Source: Promethearchaeota archaeon (GTDB lineage Archaea > Asgardarchaeota > Lokiarchaeia > Sigyniarchaeales > SOKP01). From it: a DNA stretch of 36,401 nucleotides. Below are positions 15,876 through 24,080 of this stretch, one piece after another. The position numbers were made by a program, and so were the translations under genes. The stretch spans positions 1-36,401 of the forward strand of contig JABCSY010000036.1 of NCBI GenBank assembly GCA_018238625.1, written 5' to 3'. Within the stretch, counting starts at the first letter, position 1. The number at the start of each line of letters is the position of its first letter. The notes below the pieces were generated by a model. That model saw only the letters and a program-made list of their open reading frames with translations, did no database searches and was not told the origin of the DNA.

Positions 15876-16559
15876 ATGGTGGAAAATTTACTCTTAGATC
15901 AATTTAAATCAAAAATATCAACTCAATGGCCATTTAAACAAATCGAAGAAAATCATGAACCACTATCTTCACGAGAATTATTTGAATTAGCGTATCATAC
16001 GAATAATTCCGTTGCAATGCGAAGTATTTTTATAAAACTCTCTACATCAGAAAGTAAAGGTGGTTCTCAGGCTATATTATATTCAAACACTAAGAAATTT
16101 ATAAAGATCGAAACTCTTGAGAATTCTTTGAGAATTACAAAGTATTTTCCTGAAGGAAGTAGTGGGGATAAGTTAATCACCAACGTACAGCCTAAACTAA
16201 AGAATAGAAAAGAAAAGTTTTCAACGAAAGATAGTTCTATGAAAACTGACATACTTAAAACTATTCTTGTTGAAAGGAAACTAGATGAATGCGTAAACTT
16301 CGTTATGTTAAAAGATATTAATCGAAAAATCTATTTTGCCATTGGAGACGCCCGGGAAAGTGCTGCCGTAGTACCTATGTTCATGGAAGCAGAAGGAGCC
16401 AGTTTGGTTCAATTAGCTTTAAATAAGTGGATGAGCACAGTTCAAACTTTTGACCAAGAAAAAACCTTTCCAGATAATTTTGTCGCGGGCTTACTTAAAA
16501 ATATAATGCAAATTAAAAAATGGGTTCTAAATTTAATATCAATTAATCTAGATAAATAG
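15876..16559 (+). CDS. Hypothetical protein, 227 residues
   Basis: No family recognised. Soluble, without signal peptide or membrane helix. The N-terminal third contains STQWPFKQIEENHEPLSSRELFELAYHTNN, which looks helical. The C-terminal half has FVMLKDINRKIYFAIGDARESAAVVPMFMEAEGASLVQLAL, a strand-turn-helix pattern. Flanked by SepSecS and the MBL pair on the same strand but with its own 146-base leader. A real gene by length and codon usage; no function inferred. Confidence 0.6.
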   Translation: MVENLLLDQFKSKISTQWPFKQIEENHEPLSSRELFELAYHTNNSVAMRSIFIKLSTSESKGGSQAILYSNTKKFIKIETLENSLRITKYFPEGSSGDKLITNVQPKLKNRKEKFSTKDSSMKTDILKTILVERKLDECVNFVMLKDINRKIYFAIGDARESAAVVPMFMEAEGASLVQLALNKWMSTVQTFDQEKTFPDNFVAGLLKNIMQIKKWVLNLISINLDK

Positions 16560-16699
16560 TTTATAGCTCTATAATTAGTAAAACTTGTTTAGTATACATA
16601 AGTCTTGTTCTTTTTCAAAAAATATAACATTTAAATTATCTTTTAACTAAAATTTAATTTATACTATCAAGAATTTTTAGTAAATTAGAGGAATCTTAA

Positions 16700-17587
16700 A
16701 TGGTTTTTATCAATTCTGATGGAAAATTTAATGAAAACACTTATTTAATTGATGCCGAACTGTATAGGATGAAAGGAAATCTCGCAATTTATATAATCGA
16801 AAATGAAAATATGCGAGTAATGATTGATACTCCTTCAGATTTAATGGTTAGGAAATTTGTGAAAAAAATTAAAGAATTCGGATTATATCCCATTCATAAA
16901 ATAATTTTAACCCATTCTCATTTTGATCATGTTCAAGGAGTAGGAAAATTAAAAAAATTGATGCAAGAAACTAAAATTGAAGTATTAGCTTCTGAAAGAG
17001 CAATAGATAACTTGAAAAATCCTGATAAGCTAAATAAAGAATTTGGATACAATGTGAACCCTATAGATAATGTTACTCCATTGAAAGAAGGAGATATAAT
17101 TGATGTTAATGGTTTAAAGCTCGAGATAATGAACTTTTTTGGTCACACTCAGGATTCTATAGCAATATTAGATCGTAAAAACAAAAATCTCTTCGTTGGA
17201 GACGCAATAATTGATAGATTTGATCCAGAAACTGCCATCCCCGAGTTTGTTCCGCCCGATTTTGTCGAATCTGAAATTTTAAAAACTTTTGAGAAGCTAA
17301 GAAGTTTAAAAAACGAGTTAAATTCCGTATGTTTAGCTCATTTTGGAGTATGGAAAGACGACGATTTTTTTGGAACTTTAAATAAAATGGAAGCTTTTCA
17401 TTTTGATACGAAAGAATCAATATTAAAATGGTACAACGAAAACCCCTCTTTAAAGTATATTACTTTGAAATATCACGAAAAATTTACACCAGATTCTAAA
17501 GTTCATACTAAAGATAATATTCGAGGATTAGAATTATTAATTGAATGGCTAATAGAGGGGTTGAAAGCTACGGGAGATATCAAATAA
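16700..17587 (+). CDS. MBL-fold metallo-hydrolase (copy 1)
   Basis: 295 residues of the metallo-beta-lactamase superfamily. Metal motif THSHFDH gives H72, H74, D76 and H77. Later motifs are NFFGHTQDSIAIL (third metal histidine), FVGDAII (bridging Asp) and LAHFGVW. These belong to a two-metal hydrolase of the glyoxalase II/lactonase/thioesterase-like group; substrate unknown. A C-terminal helical domain (about 210-295) is shared with the downstream copy. Strong sequence similarity to 17702-18583 marks a tandem duplication. Confidence 0.85.
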   Translation: MVFINSDGKFNENTYLIDAELYRMKGNLAIYIIENENMRVMIDTPSDLMVRKFVKKIKEFGLYPIHKIILTHSHFDHVQGVGKLKKLMQETKIEVLASERAIDNLKNPDKLNKEFGYNVNPIDNVTPLKEGDIIDVNGLKLEIMNFFGHTQDSIAILDRKNKNLFVGDAIIDRFDPETAIPEFVPPDFVESEILKTFEKLRSLKNELNSVCLAHFGVWKDDDFFGTLNKMEAFHFDTKESILKWYNENPSLKYITLKYHEKFTPDSKVHTKDNIRGLELLIEWLIEGLKATGDIK

Positions 17588-17701
17588 TTTTTCCAATAGA
17601 ATTAAAAAAAAAATATAAAAATATAAATGCTGAGAAAAAACAACTATTTTTATTGAAATTAAAATATGAAATCTAAAAAATAAAAAAAAGAGTTGGTTAA
17701 A

Positions 17702-18583
17702 ATGGTTTATATTGATTCTGAGGGAAAATTTAACGATAATACTTTTTTAATAGACGCATTGTTATTTAGATTACCACATCAGCTTTCGCTATACATAATC
17801 GAAAATAATGGAACGAGAATGCTGATTGATACTGGAAGTGCATTAGGAGCATCTAAAATCTTTAGAAAATTAAAAGAATTCGGACTTCTTCCAATTCATA
17901 AATTACTCATAACACATTCTCATTGGGATCATACACAAGGATACGAAAGATTGAAAAAGAAGATGGGTGAATTTGAAACAATGGCTTCAGAGAAAGCCAT
18001 TGATAATTTAAAAAACCCCAAAAAAATGAACGATATTTTTGATTACGAAGTCGGCCCTATTGAGAATGTAACCCCTTTAAAAGAAGGCGATATTATCGAT
18101 TTAAACGGTTTGGAGTTAGAAGTTTTCGATTTTTTTGGACATACGCAAGACCATATCGCAATTTTAGACAAGAAAAATAAAAACATATTTACTGGCGATG
18201 CGATAATAAATATGTATGATCATGAAACTTTTAGCCCTACTTTCATGCCTCCTGACTTTAACGAGTCTGAACTCCTAAAAACTTTTCAAAAATTAAGGAA
18301 TCTTAAAGAAGATTTATGTTCTATCTCTCTAGATCATTTTGGCGTATGGAAAGATGAAGGTTTCGATTTTGTTTTAAATGAAATGGAAGACTTACACTTT
18401 AAAACAAAAAATGCAATAATTGAATGGCACAACGAAAATTCTGACATAGGATATATAACTTCTAAATATCACGAAACTTTTACTCCTAATTCAACAATTC
18501 ACACTGAAGAAAACATGCTAGGTTTAGAACTTGTGATTTCATGGCTTGTTAACGGTTTAAAGGTAAGTGGTTTTATTAAATAA
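17702..18583 (+). CDS. MBL-fold metallo-hydrolase (copy 2)
   Basis: 293 residues. ATG 17702 chosen over an in-frame TTG at 17693 because the protein then aligns from residue 1 with copy 1 (MVYIDSEGKFNDNT against MVFINSDGKFNENT). Metal motif THSHWDH, then DFFGHTQDHIAIL, FTGDAII and LDHFGVW; all metal ligands are kept, so both copies should be active. Similar throughout to copy 1, including the C-terminal domain ending in SWLVNGLKVSG. Separated from copy 1 by 114 AT-rich bases and so possibly independently transcribed. Confidence 0.85.
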   Translation: MVYIDSEGKFNDNTFLIDALLFRLPHQLSLYIIENNGTRMLIDTGSALGASKIFRKLKEFGLLPIHKLLITHSHWDHTQGYERLKKKMGEFETMASEKAIDNLKNPKKMNDIFDYEVGPIENVTPLKEGDIIDLNGLELEVFDFFGHTQDHIAILDKKNKNIFTGDAIINMYDHETFSPTFMPPDFNESELLKTFQKLRNLKEDLCSISLDHFGVWKDEGFDFVLNEMEDLHFKTKNAIIEWHNENSDIGYITSKYHETFTPNSTIHTEENMLGLELVISWLVNGLKVSGFIK

Positions 18584-18651
18584 TTCGCTCTTGAAACATA
18601 AAAAAAAGAAAAAGAGTGGGCCATCGGGGATTTGAACCCCGGATCTCAGGC

Positions 18652-18699
18652 TTTTACTGACATGGACATTTAAATTTATTTTGTCTGTCCACGGGTCAA
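18652..18699 (-). other. tRNA-Ile intron 3 (48 nt, anticodon loop)
   Basis: On the minus strand: central helix TTAT/GTAA, bulges AAT and AAG, inner helices TGAC/GTCA and GTGGACA/TGTCCAT. Spliced product is CAGGT-CTTATAA-GCCTG. Repeated A bases on both sides make 36/37, 37/38 and 38/39 give the same product; the BHB pairs best for 38/39. Confidence 0.85.
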
Positions 18700-18716
18700 T
18701 TATAAGACCTGCGCTT

Positions 18717-18743
18717 GTTGACCAAGCTTCAATTAAGCCTTGT
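18717..18743 (-). other. tRNA-Ile intron 2 (27 nt, between positions 21 and 22)
   Basis: On the minus strand: central helix TGGT/GTCA (two wobble pairs), bulges TAA and ACA, inner helix CAA(G)GCTT/AAGCTTG with loop AATTG. Predicted cuts join GGTTA to AAGCG, restoring the D loop end and D stem (GCTC/AAGC, with a C-A mismatch at 13-22). A weaker BHB than intron 1, but the 75-base product needs it. Confidence 0.75.
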
Positions 18744-18749
18744 TAACCA

Positions 18750-18779
18750 TTTCAGTAAACAAGAAAAACCCTCGTTTAA
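18750..18779 (-). other. tRNA-Ile intron 1 (30 nt, D loop)
   Basis: A textbook BHB. On the minus strand: central helix TCAG/CTGA, bulges TTT (18781-18779) and AAT (18751-18749), inner 8-bp helix TAAACGAG/CTTGTTTA (one G-T) with a 7-base loop. Cutting after the second base of each bulge joins CAGTT to TGGTTA, the normal D loop. Confidence 0.92.
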
Positions 18780-18819
18780 AACTGAGCTAATGGCCCTGTA
18801 CTTAATTTATATTCTGTTT

Positions 18820-18829
18820 TTTTAAATAC
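18820..18829 (-). promoter_or_regulatory. TATA box of tRNA-Ile
   Basis: GTATTTAAAA on the minus strand is centred about 28 bases upstream of the tRNA 5' end, the usual archaeal TATA spacing, so transcription may start at or close to the first tRNA base. Confidence 0.55.
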
Positions 18830-18978
18830 TTTTTTTATTTTACTTATAATATAAAGTCAAAAAGCACAAAATAATAAAAATTTTTTTATTGGTGTGCTCC
18901 GTTATATTTATAATAGTTAAAATCAAAAAATGATATTATACATAATATTAAAAAAAATAACATATGGGTGAATAAATC

Positions 18979-19383
18979 ATCGCAGAAATGCTAACAGACC
19001 TTTTAAACTCAATCTACAAGCGAATTGCCCAACTTGGACAAGCAATTCAAGGATTGAAAACTTCTTTAGATGGGCTAAATCAAAATATTGAGCAAAAAAT
19101 CTCTAATCTAAATGAAAAGCTAAAAGAATTTTCAGAGGAAATTGAAGTAACAAAGGGCAAACATATTGATGTTTTGAAAGATATTGGAGAGAGTACAAAA
19201 ATTGAATTGGTGAAAATACAGGAAGGACTAGGATTAGATGCTCTTGAAACGCTCGTAAAAAATTTAGAAGAATTCGCAAAATTATCTGGGGAAGTACTTA
19301 ACCAAGATACAGTTAATTTGCTTCTTTCTGAAGCAATAAGTTCGGTAAAATCCATGAAACAATTATCTCCAAATAATGTATAG
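18979..19383 (+). CDS. Small coiled-coil protein, apparent AUC start
   Basis: 134 residues if started at ATC 18979, almost wholly helical (IYKRIAQLGQAIQGLKTSLDGLNQNIEQ, then Lys/Glu heptads). The only nearby ATG (18988) lies 16 bases after the Shine-Dalgarno GGGTGA (18966-18971). The ATC lies 7 bases after it and would give (M)AEMLTDLL, matching the MAEKLLDNM start of the next gene. A stop precedes two in-frame ATC codons, and no ATG, GTG or TTG lies between. Function unknown; precedes another coiled-coil gene and a longin/TPR-like gene on the same strand, probably one operon. Confidence 0.68.
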   Translation: MAEMLTDLLNSIYKRIAQLGQAIQGLKTSLDGLNQNIEQKISNLNEKLKEFSEEIEVTKGKHIDVLKDIGESTKIELVKIQEGLGLDALETLVKNLEEFAKLSGEVLNQDTVNLLLSEAISSVKSMKQLSPNNV

Positions 19384-19423
19384 TATAAATAATATTGTAT
19401 AATCGTAATGAGTTGGTAAAAAA

Positions 19424-19846
19424 ATGGCAGAAAAATTATTAGATAACATGATAATAAAAATAAATCAAATTACAACTTCGCTGGATGGCACAATCGCTCA
19501 GATCACTCAAATGAGCACCGCAATTCAGAATATGTCGCAAAAATTCTCTGAAGAAACAATTTCTATTAACGAGAATATCCGACTTATTGTGGAGGTACTT
19601 AAACAATTTCGCATGAAATCTAGTGAAAATATGCAAGAGATTTCAGATGATTTTAACGCTAAAATAAAAGAACTATATGAAAAAAAATCGATTGAATCTA
19701 TCACTGAAGAAGAAAAGAAAGCTATTGAAATAATAAGACAAGCTGCTAAAGCTGTTTCTAATAACCTCTATTACGCTCAATTATTAAATGTGATTCAATC
19801 TATAAGAGAAGAAACTAATAGGATTATTAGCTGTAAAGAACCTTAA
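19424..19846 (+). CDS. Small coiled-coil protein
   Basis: 140 residues, helical: ITTSLDGTIAQITQMSTAIQNMSQKF, then long Glu/Lys heptads and a C-terminal helix (AVSNNLYYAQLLNVIQSIREETNRII). It shares the MAE-LL-N/D start and overall layout with the upstream gene, suggesting a diverged pair that may dimerise, but similarity beyond the N-terminus is weak. GAGTTGG precedes the ATG. Forty bases after the upstream gene; the longin/TPR-like gene follows in 68 bases. Function unknown. Confidence 0.65.
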   Translation: MAEKLLDNMIIKINQITTSLDGTIAQITQMSTAIQNMSQKFSEETISINENIRLIVEVLKQFRMKSSENMQEISDDFNAKIKELYEKKSIESITEEEKKAIEIIRQAAKAVSNNLYYAQLLNVIQSIREETNRIISCKEP

Positions 19847-19914
19847 AGCATCTAGTTTTTTTATGATAAAACTTTATTTATATCATCAACAAAGAGAAAA
19901 AGGAGTTAAATTTT

Positions 19915-20814
19915 ATGCCAAAAGGAAGTTTTGTGATATTAAACCCAATTGATGCCGATTATAGAGTATTAGGTTACTATAATAAATCTAAATCCGATTT
20001 TGAAATCACTAACGATTTATTTCTACGGCTTAATTTAGATCATTCTAAAGACGAGTACAACCTGTTGAAATTAAAAGAAAATCAAATTTTTTCTTATGTT
20101 TATAAATTTAAAGGAAAATTAGCTCGAAAGGCTTCTGGGATTATTATTGGATTATTGTTAAATGAAAAAGATAAACCTGAGAAATTCAGATCTGCTCTTA
20201 AGGAAGGAGCTGAAGCAATTGAAGTTTTAGGGTTAAGCTTTTTAAAAATGAATTCAGAAGAATTTGAACCGCTCTTAAAAGATATTTATCTAGAACACCT
20301 CGAACCACTAATCGACACCCTAAAACCAGATGCTTTGAAAGATAGCGTTATTACTATAACCAAATTTATGTTGAGCGGTGGGAAACAAGAAAGAAAAATT
20401 GCTCAAGAATTATTAAAAAAAATTGAAGACGGAGAACACGAAAAAATCTCGGAGTACTATAATACGGCGGATAGTGCCTTGAAGGCTTTAGATTACGAAA
20501 AAGCCGCGAAATTCTTCAAAAAAGCTTCTGAAATTGCTGAAGAATTATATGTTATTGACATTGCTGAATCTTTAAAGGAGAAAGCTACTTTTTCGGAAGA
20601 TGTTCCCGATGTATCAAAAGCAAGGGATAAACTTGTTCAAGAAGCAAGAAATTTTCTCAGGAACGAAAATTTTCATTCAGCTTATATTTCTTATAAAAAA
20701 GCAAGCGAACTTTCTAAGAAATTAGTTGATTTTAATAAAGAAGAAGAGTATCGTTTGAAGTCAAAAGCTCTTGAGGCTTTTGCCTCAATTGATGAGGAAT
20801 ATAAAAAAAAATGA
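19915..20814 (+). CDS. Longin-like plus TPR-like helical protein
   Basis: 299 residues. The first roughly 110 residues (SFVILNPIDADYRVLGYYNKSK, then QIFSYVYKFKGKLARKASGIIIGLLLN and a following helix) have the alternating strand/helix layout of Asgard longin/Roadblock-type domains. Residues about 170-290 contain two helical-hairpin repeats of TPR or MIT character (EYYNTADSALKALDYEKAAKFFKKASEIAEEL; ARNFLRNENFHSAYISYKKASELSKKLV). This suggests a cytosolic adaptor with a GTPase- or membrane-related domain and a peptide-binding repeat. AAGGAGT is the Shine-Dalgarno. Assignment is by pattern only. Confidence 0.55.
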   Translation: MPKGSFVILNPIDADYRVLGYYNKSKSDFEITNDLFLRLNLDHSKDEYNLLKLKENQIFSYVYKFKGKLARKASGIIIGLLLNEKDKPEKFRSALKEGAEAIEVLGLSFLKMNSEEFEPLLKDIYLEHLEPLIDTLKPDALKDSVITITKFMLSGGKQERKIAQELLKKIEDGEHEKISEYYNTADSALKALDYEKAAKFFKKASEIAEELYVIDIAESLKEKATFSEDVPDVSKARDKLVQEARNFLRNENFHSAYISYKKASELSKKLVDFNKEEEYRLKSKALEAFASIDEEYKKK

Positions 20815-20854
20815 TTTAATCGTTTTTCAATTTCTTCCCTAAAGTTTCTATAAA

Positions 20855-21688
20855 ATGGCAAAATTGGATAAAAAGATTATTGGATTAATTACTGATTTTG
20901 GATCGAAAGGACTTCATTATGTCTCTAGTATGAAAGGAGTAATATTAAAAATTAATCCTAAAGTAAAAATTATTGATATTTCTCATAATATCGCTCCATT
21001 CTCAATTATAGAAACCTCCTATGTTGTTAAAACAACGCATAAATTTTATCCTGAAAATACTGTTTTTATTATTGTAGTTGATCCTGGAGTGGGTAGTTCT
21101 CGAAAGATTTTAGCAATTAAAACTGCTAATAATCAATTTTTTGTTGGACCGGATAATGGCATATTTAATAATGTGTTTTCTCCAGCCGATATTGTTGAAT
21201 GTGTATCTGTTGAAAATCAAAATTATTTCTTTAAACCTATCTCAAAAATATTTCACGGAAGAGACATAATGGCACCAGTCGGAGCCTACATCACTAAAAA
21301 CGTCCCATTAAATAATTTTGGTCCTTCTTTTAATCCGTCAAAATTTGTGAAATACCCTCTCAAGTACGAAATTTCTCCAAAAAATAAAAAAATAACTTGT
21401 GTTATTCAATATATAGATACTTTTGGTAATGGAACAACAAACATCCCCTTTCAAGAAGATAGGATATTGGGAACTTCAATAATTTTAGAGCACGGTAAAG
21501 AAATTGTCATGTTATATAAAAATCAAGAATATCGTGGGAAATTTACATCCCATTTTGAATCGGTGCCACCAAAATCAATACTTTTCGTTAAAGGTTCATC
21601 TGACTATCTCGAAGTTTCGATAAATCTAGGGAACGCAGCTAAAGAAATAGGAATTGAATTGGGAGACGAAATTTCATTTAGTTTTTAA
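20855..21688 (+). CDS. S-adenosylmethionine hydrolase (DUF62 family)
   Basis: Predicted to hydrolyse SAM to adenosine and methionine by activating water, as archaeal DUF62 proteins do. 277 residues, two domains. Seen: IGLITDFGSKG (with D14), DISHNIAPFSI, VDPGVGSSR, FVGPDNGIFN and FHGRDIMAPVGA, all conserved family motifs around the SAM pocket; the C-terminal barrel has YIDTFGNGTTNI. The halogenase relatives (SalL, FlA) cannot be fully excluded, but hydrolase is the norm in archaea. Sits 40 bases after the longin/TPR gene and 14 before the NMNAT fusion. Confidence 0.88.
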   Translation: MAKLDKKIIGLITDFGSKGLHYVSSMKGVILKINPKVKIIDISHNIAPFSIIETSYVVKTTHKFYPENTVFIIVVDPGVGSSRKILAIKTANNQFFVGPDNGIFNNVFSPADIVECVSVENQNYFFKPISKIFHGRDIMAPVGAYITKNVPLNNFGPSFNPSKFVKYPLKYEISPKNKKITCVIQYIDTFGNGTTNIPFQEDRILGTSIILEHGKEIVMLYKNQEYRGKFTSHFESVPPKSILFVKGSSDYLEVSINLGNAAKEIGIELGDEISFSF

Positions 21689-21702
21689 AAAAGGCTTTGA
21701 AT

Positions 21703-22848
21703 ATGGAAAAAGAAATCTTGGCATGTATCGCGGATAATAATATTAGATTTTTGCACTCAGGACAAACCGCAAAATACATCTTTCCCGTAGAAAGGGAAGA
21801 GGCTCACGAAAAGAAAATTAGTCATTTAATAACACGTATTTTTGTAGTATCTATTACTCCTGACAAAAAAATACTTTATCTTGTTCAAAAACGCGGTAAA
21901 AATAAAAAAGAATTTCCCGAATACTTTACAGACTCAGCCTCGGGACATGTTTTGTATAAAAGGAATTTAACTCTGAATGATATTGAAGAAGAAGCAAAGA
22001 GAGAGCTCGAAGAGGAGTTTGGTATACCTCCGAAAGCGATTGAAAAACTATTATTTTACGATTTAAATATAGAGGAATATAAGAATACAACTGAAATTGC
22101 GTATGTATTTTTAGGACTAGTTAAAAATAATGTGCAGCTAAAACCCAATCCAAACGAATTACAAATCAGCGAAAGTCGTTTCTACACTCAGTCTGAATTG
22201 GCAAAACTCTTACAGAATAAAAAATCAGTTGATTATTCAAAAATAATATGGAAAAAGCTATTTAACATTGACTTAGTTAAAAAATTTAAGGTCAATAATA
22301 ATAAAACTAAATTAACGGATTCGAAAAGAAATGTTGCGTTATTTATTGGAAGATTTCAACCATTACATCACGGTCATATTTATGTGCTCAATAAAATATT
22401 TAAAGGCTATAAAAAAATTAAAATAGGAATAGGGAGTGCTCAATTATCTAAAACTAAAACAGATCCCTTTACTAGTGAAGAAAGAGTAAGTTTCATAAAT
22501 TCTGCCTTAAAAGCGAGAAATATTAACCCAGATAAATTCGAAATATTTGCAATTCCCGATATTTTTAACGCAAACAAATGGGTAGACCACGTTATTTCAA
22601 TAGTTGGTAATTTTGATGCGATATATTCCAATAGTGATTGGGTTCGACAACTTTTTCAAAATAAGGGATTTATTGTAGGAGAGAAATTAGAAATTTTTAA
22701 GAAAAAATATAACGCGACAAATGTAAGAAAACTAATAAGCAAAGAGAATAGAAATTGGACGGTGTTAGTGCCTAAGGAAGTTGTAAATTTAATAAAAGGT
22801 TACGATGGTATTCAACGTATAAAATCATTGTATGAAAAAGGAGATTGA
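21703..22848 (+). CDS. Nudix-NMN adenylyltransferase fusion (NadM type)
   Basis: 381 residues, two domains. The N-terminal half (about 1-190) is Nudix-like, resembling isopentenyl-diphosphate isomerase-type Nudix proteins: RIFVVSITPDKKILYLVQKR, TDSASGHV and REL-EEEFGI. The C-terminal half (about 205-381) is archaeal NMNAT: GRFQPLHHGH nucleotide-binding motif, DPFTSEERVSFI, and YNATNVRKLI in place of the ISxTxxR motif. NMNAT makes NAD from NMN and ATP; the Nudix part may clean up ADP-ribose or NAD derivatives. The order is the reverse of bacterial NadM-Nudix proteins. ATG 21703 preferred over TTG 21697. Its stop is 2 bases before RtcA. Confidence 0.85.
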   Translation: MEKEILACIADNNIRFLHSGQTAKYIFPVEREEAHEKKISHLITRIFVVSITPDKKILYLVQKRGKNKKEFPEYFTDSASGHVLYKRNLTLNDIEEEAKRELEEEFGIPPKAIEKLLFYDLNIEEYKNTTEIAYVFLGLVKNNVQLKPNPNELQISESRFYTQSELAKLLQNKKSVDYSKIIWKKLFNIDLVKKFKVNNNKTKLTDSKRNVALFIGRFQPLHHGHIYVLNKIFKGYKKIKIGIGSAQLSKTKTDPFTSEERVSFINSALKARNINPDKFEIFAIPDIFNANKWVDHVISIVGNFDAIYSNSDWVRQLFQNKGFIVGEKLEIFKKKYNATNVRKLISKENRNWTVLVPKEVVNLIKGYDGIQRIKSLYEKGD

Positions 22849-22850
22849 AT

Positions 22851-23918
22851 TTGAATAGAAGCGACTTTTTAGAAATAGATGGTTCCTTTGGAGAAGGCGG
22901 CGGAGCAATCCTACGTCTTAGTGCGGGATATTCGGTTCTATTTAACCAACCACTGAGAATAAAAAACATTCGTGCAAATCGCCCTAAACCCGGTTTAAGA
23001 TTACAACACTTACTAGGTCTTAAAGCCCTTGCTAATCTAACCAATAGTAAATTAAGCAATTGCAATGTTGGAACTGAGGAAATTACTTTTATTCCTAATA
23101 TTAAATCTTTAAAAAGTAAAATACACATAAAAATCAATACGGCGGCAAGCATAGGGCTATTACTCCAACCAATTCAAATTGCGTGTTTAAGACTAGTTAA
23201 ACAGGATAAAATTAATATAACACTCGAAGGAGGCGGTACTTTTGGAAAATGGGCACCTAGCTTAAATTACCTTACTAATGTTATCTATCAAATATTTAAA
23301 AGATCTGGATTGACAATTAATGTAGAAATTAAAAAATTTGGATTTTATCCTAAGGGAGGAGCTCAGACTAACTGTACGATAATTCCTCCAAAAAATACAC
23401 TTAAACCTATCAACCTTACTAATTTAGGGAATGTTGATCTAATCAAAGGGGAAATCGTTCTAACAAATCATTTAAAACGTAATGGAAACAACATTGCTAA
23501 TCGAATTAAGAAATCTATTAATATGGAAATAAAAAATACTTTAGGGATCGAAACAGACATCAAAGATGTTTGGGTAAATTCATTGAGTCCAGGAGTTGGC
23601 CTTTGTTTGTGGGCTTGTTCTAACACCGGAGCAATAATATCAACAGGCACTATTTTAGGGGAAAAAAGACTTTCATCAGAAAAATTAGGTTATATTGCTG
23701 CTAAAAAAATGATTAAATACATTCAAAACGAAATTCCTGTTGATAATTACCTTAGCGATCAATTAATTCCATTAATGGCTTATGTTAAAGACCCATCAAG
23801 TATAAAAGTAGTTGAAATTACAAGTCACACTCGAACTAATTTAGAATTAATTAAACTATTTACAGATAAAAGCTATAAAATTTTAAAATATGATAACCAT
23901 TATTTAATTCAATACTAG
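22851..23918 (+). CDS. rtcA: RNA 3'-terminal phosphate cyclase
   Basis: Converts RNA 3'-phosphate to 2',3'-cyclic phosphate using ATP through a covalent histidine-AMP. 355 residues. Seen: DGSFGEGGGAILRLSAG, RANRPKPGLRLQH, LEGGGTFGKWAPS, the FYPKGGA motif, DQLIPLMA and, near the C-terminus, EITSHTRTNLELI with the catalytic histidine. TTG 22851 is chosen as start because AAGGAGA is 6 bases before it; the TTG at 22845 would touch the Shine-Dalgarno. In an intron-rich genome it could maintain 2',3'-cyclic ends suitable for RtcB ligation (inference). Tightly linked to the NMNAT fusion. Confidence 0.93.
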   Translation: MNRSDFLEIDGSFGEGGGAILRLSAGYSVLFNQPLRIKNIRANRPKPGLRLQHLLGLKALANLTNSKLSNCNVGTEEITFIPNIKSLKSKIHIKINTAASIGLLLQPIQIACLRLVKQDKINITLEGGGTFGKWAPSLNYLTNVIYQIFKRSGLTINVEIKKFGFYPKGGAQTNCTIIPPKNTLKPINLTNLGNVDLIKGEIVLTNHLKRNGNNIANRIKKSINMEIKNTLGIETDIKDVWVNSLSPGVGLCLWACSNTGAIISTGTILGEKRLSSEKLGYIAAKKMIKYIQNEIPVDNYLSDQLIPLMAYVKDPSSIKVVEITSHTRTNLELIKLFTDKSYKILKYDNHYLIQY

Positions 23919-24080
23919 TCAGATTTATTTTTTGTATTTGTACTTTTACGAAATTCTATAAATTAAGCTAATGTTAACTTTTTAATACCTTTAAATTCAA
24001 AAAAAATGCTCTCATTAAAGAAATTTTTAAATGATTACAATTATATGATAAATATAAAAATTAGAAAGTACTAAATAACC

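Larger units (their letters stand above)
18617..18796 (-). tRNA. tRNA-Ile (anticodon UAU) with three introns
   Basis: Read on the minus strand: acceptor GGGCCAT/ATGGCCC with A73 (18617), D arm GCTC...AAGC, anticodon stem CAGGT/GCCTG with loop CTTATAA, T arm CGGGG-TTCAAAT-CCCCG. Anticodon TAT is complementary to 18702-18704. Removing introns 18750-18779, 18717-18743 and 18652-18699 leaves 75 bases with D loop AGTTTGGTTA and standard spacing throughout. Three introns make 105 of 180 bases. CCA is not encoded. The GGGCC acceptor fits isoleucine tRNA. UAU would read AUA, normally the job of agmatidine-modified CAU tRNA in archaea. Confidence 0.9.
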
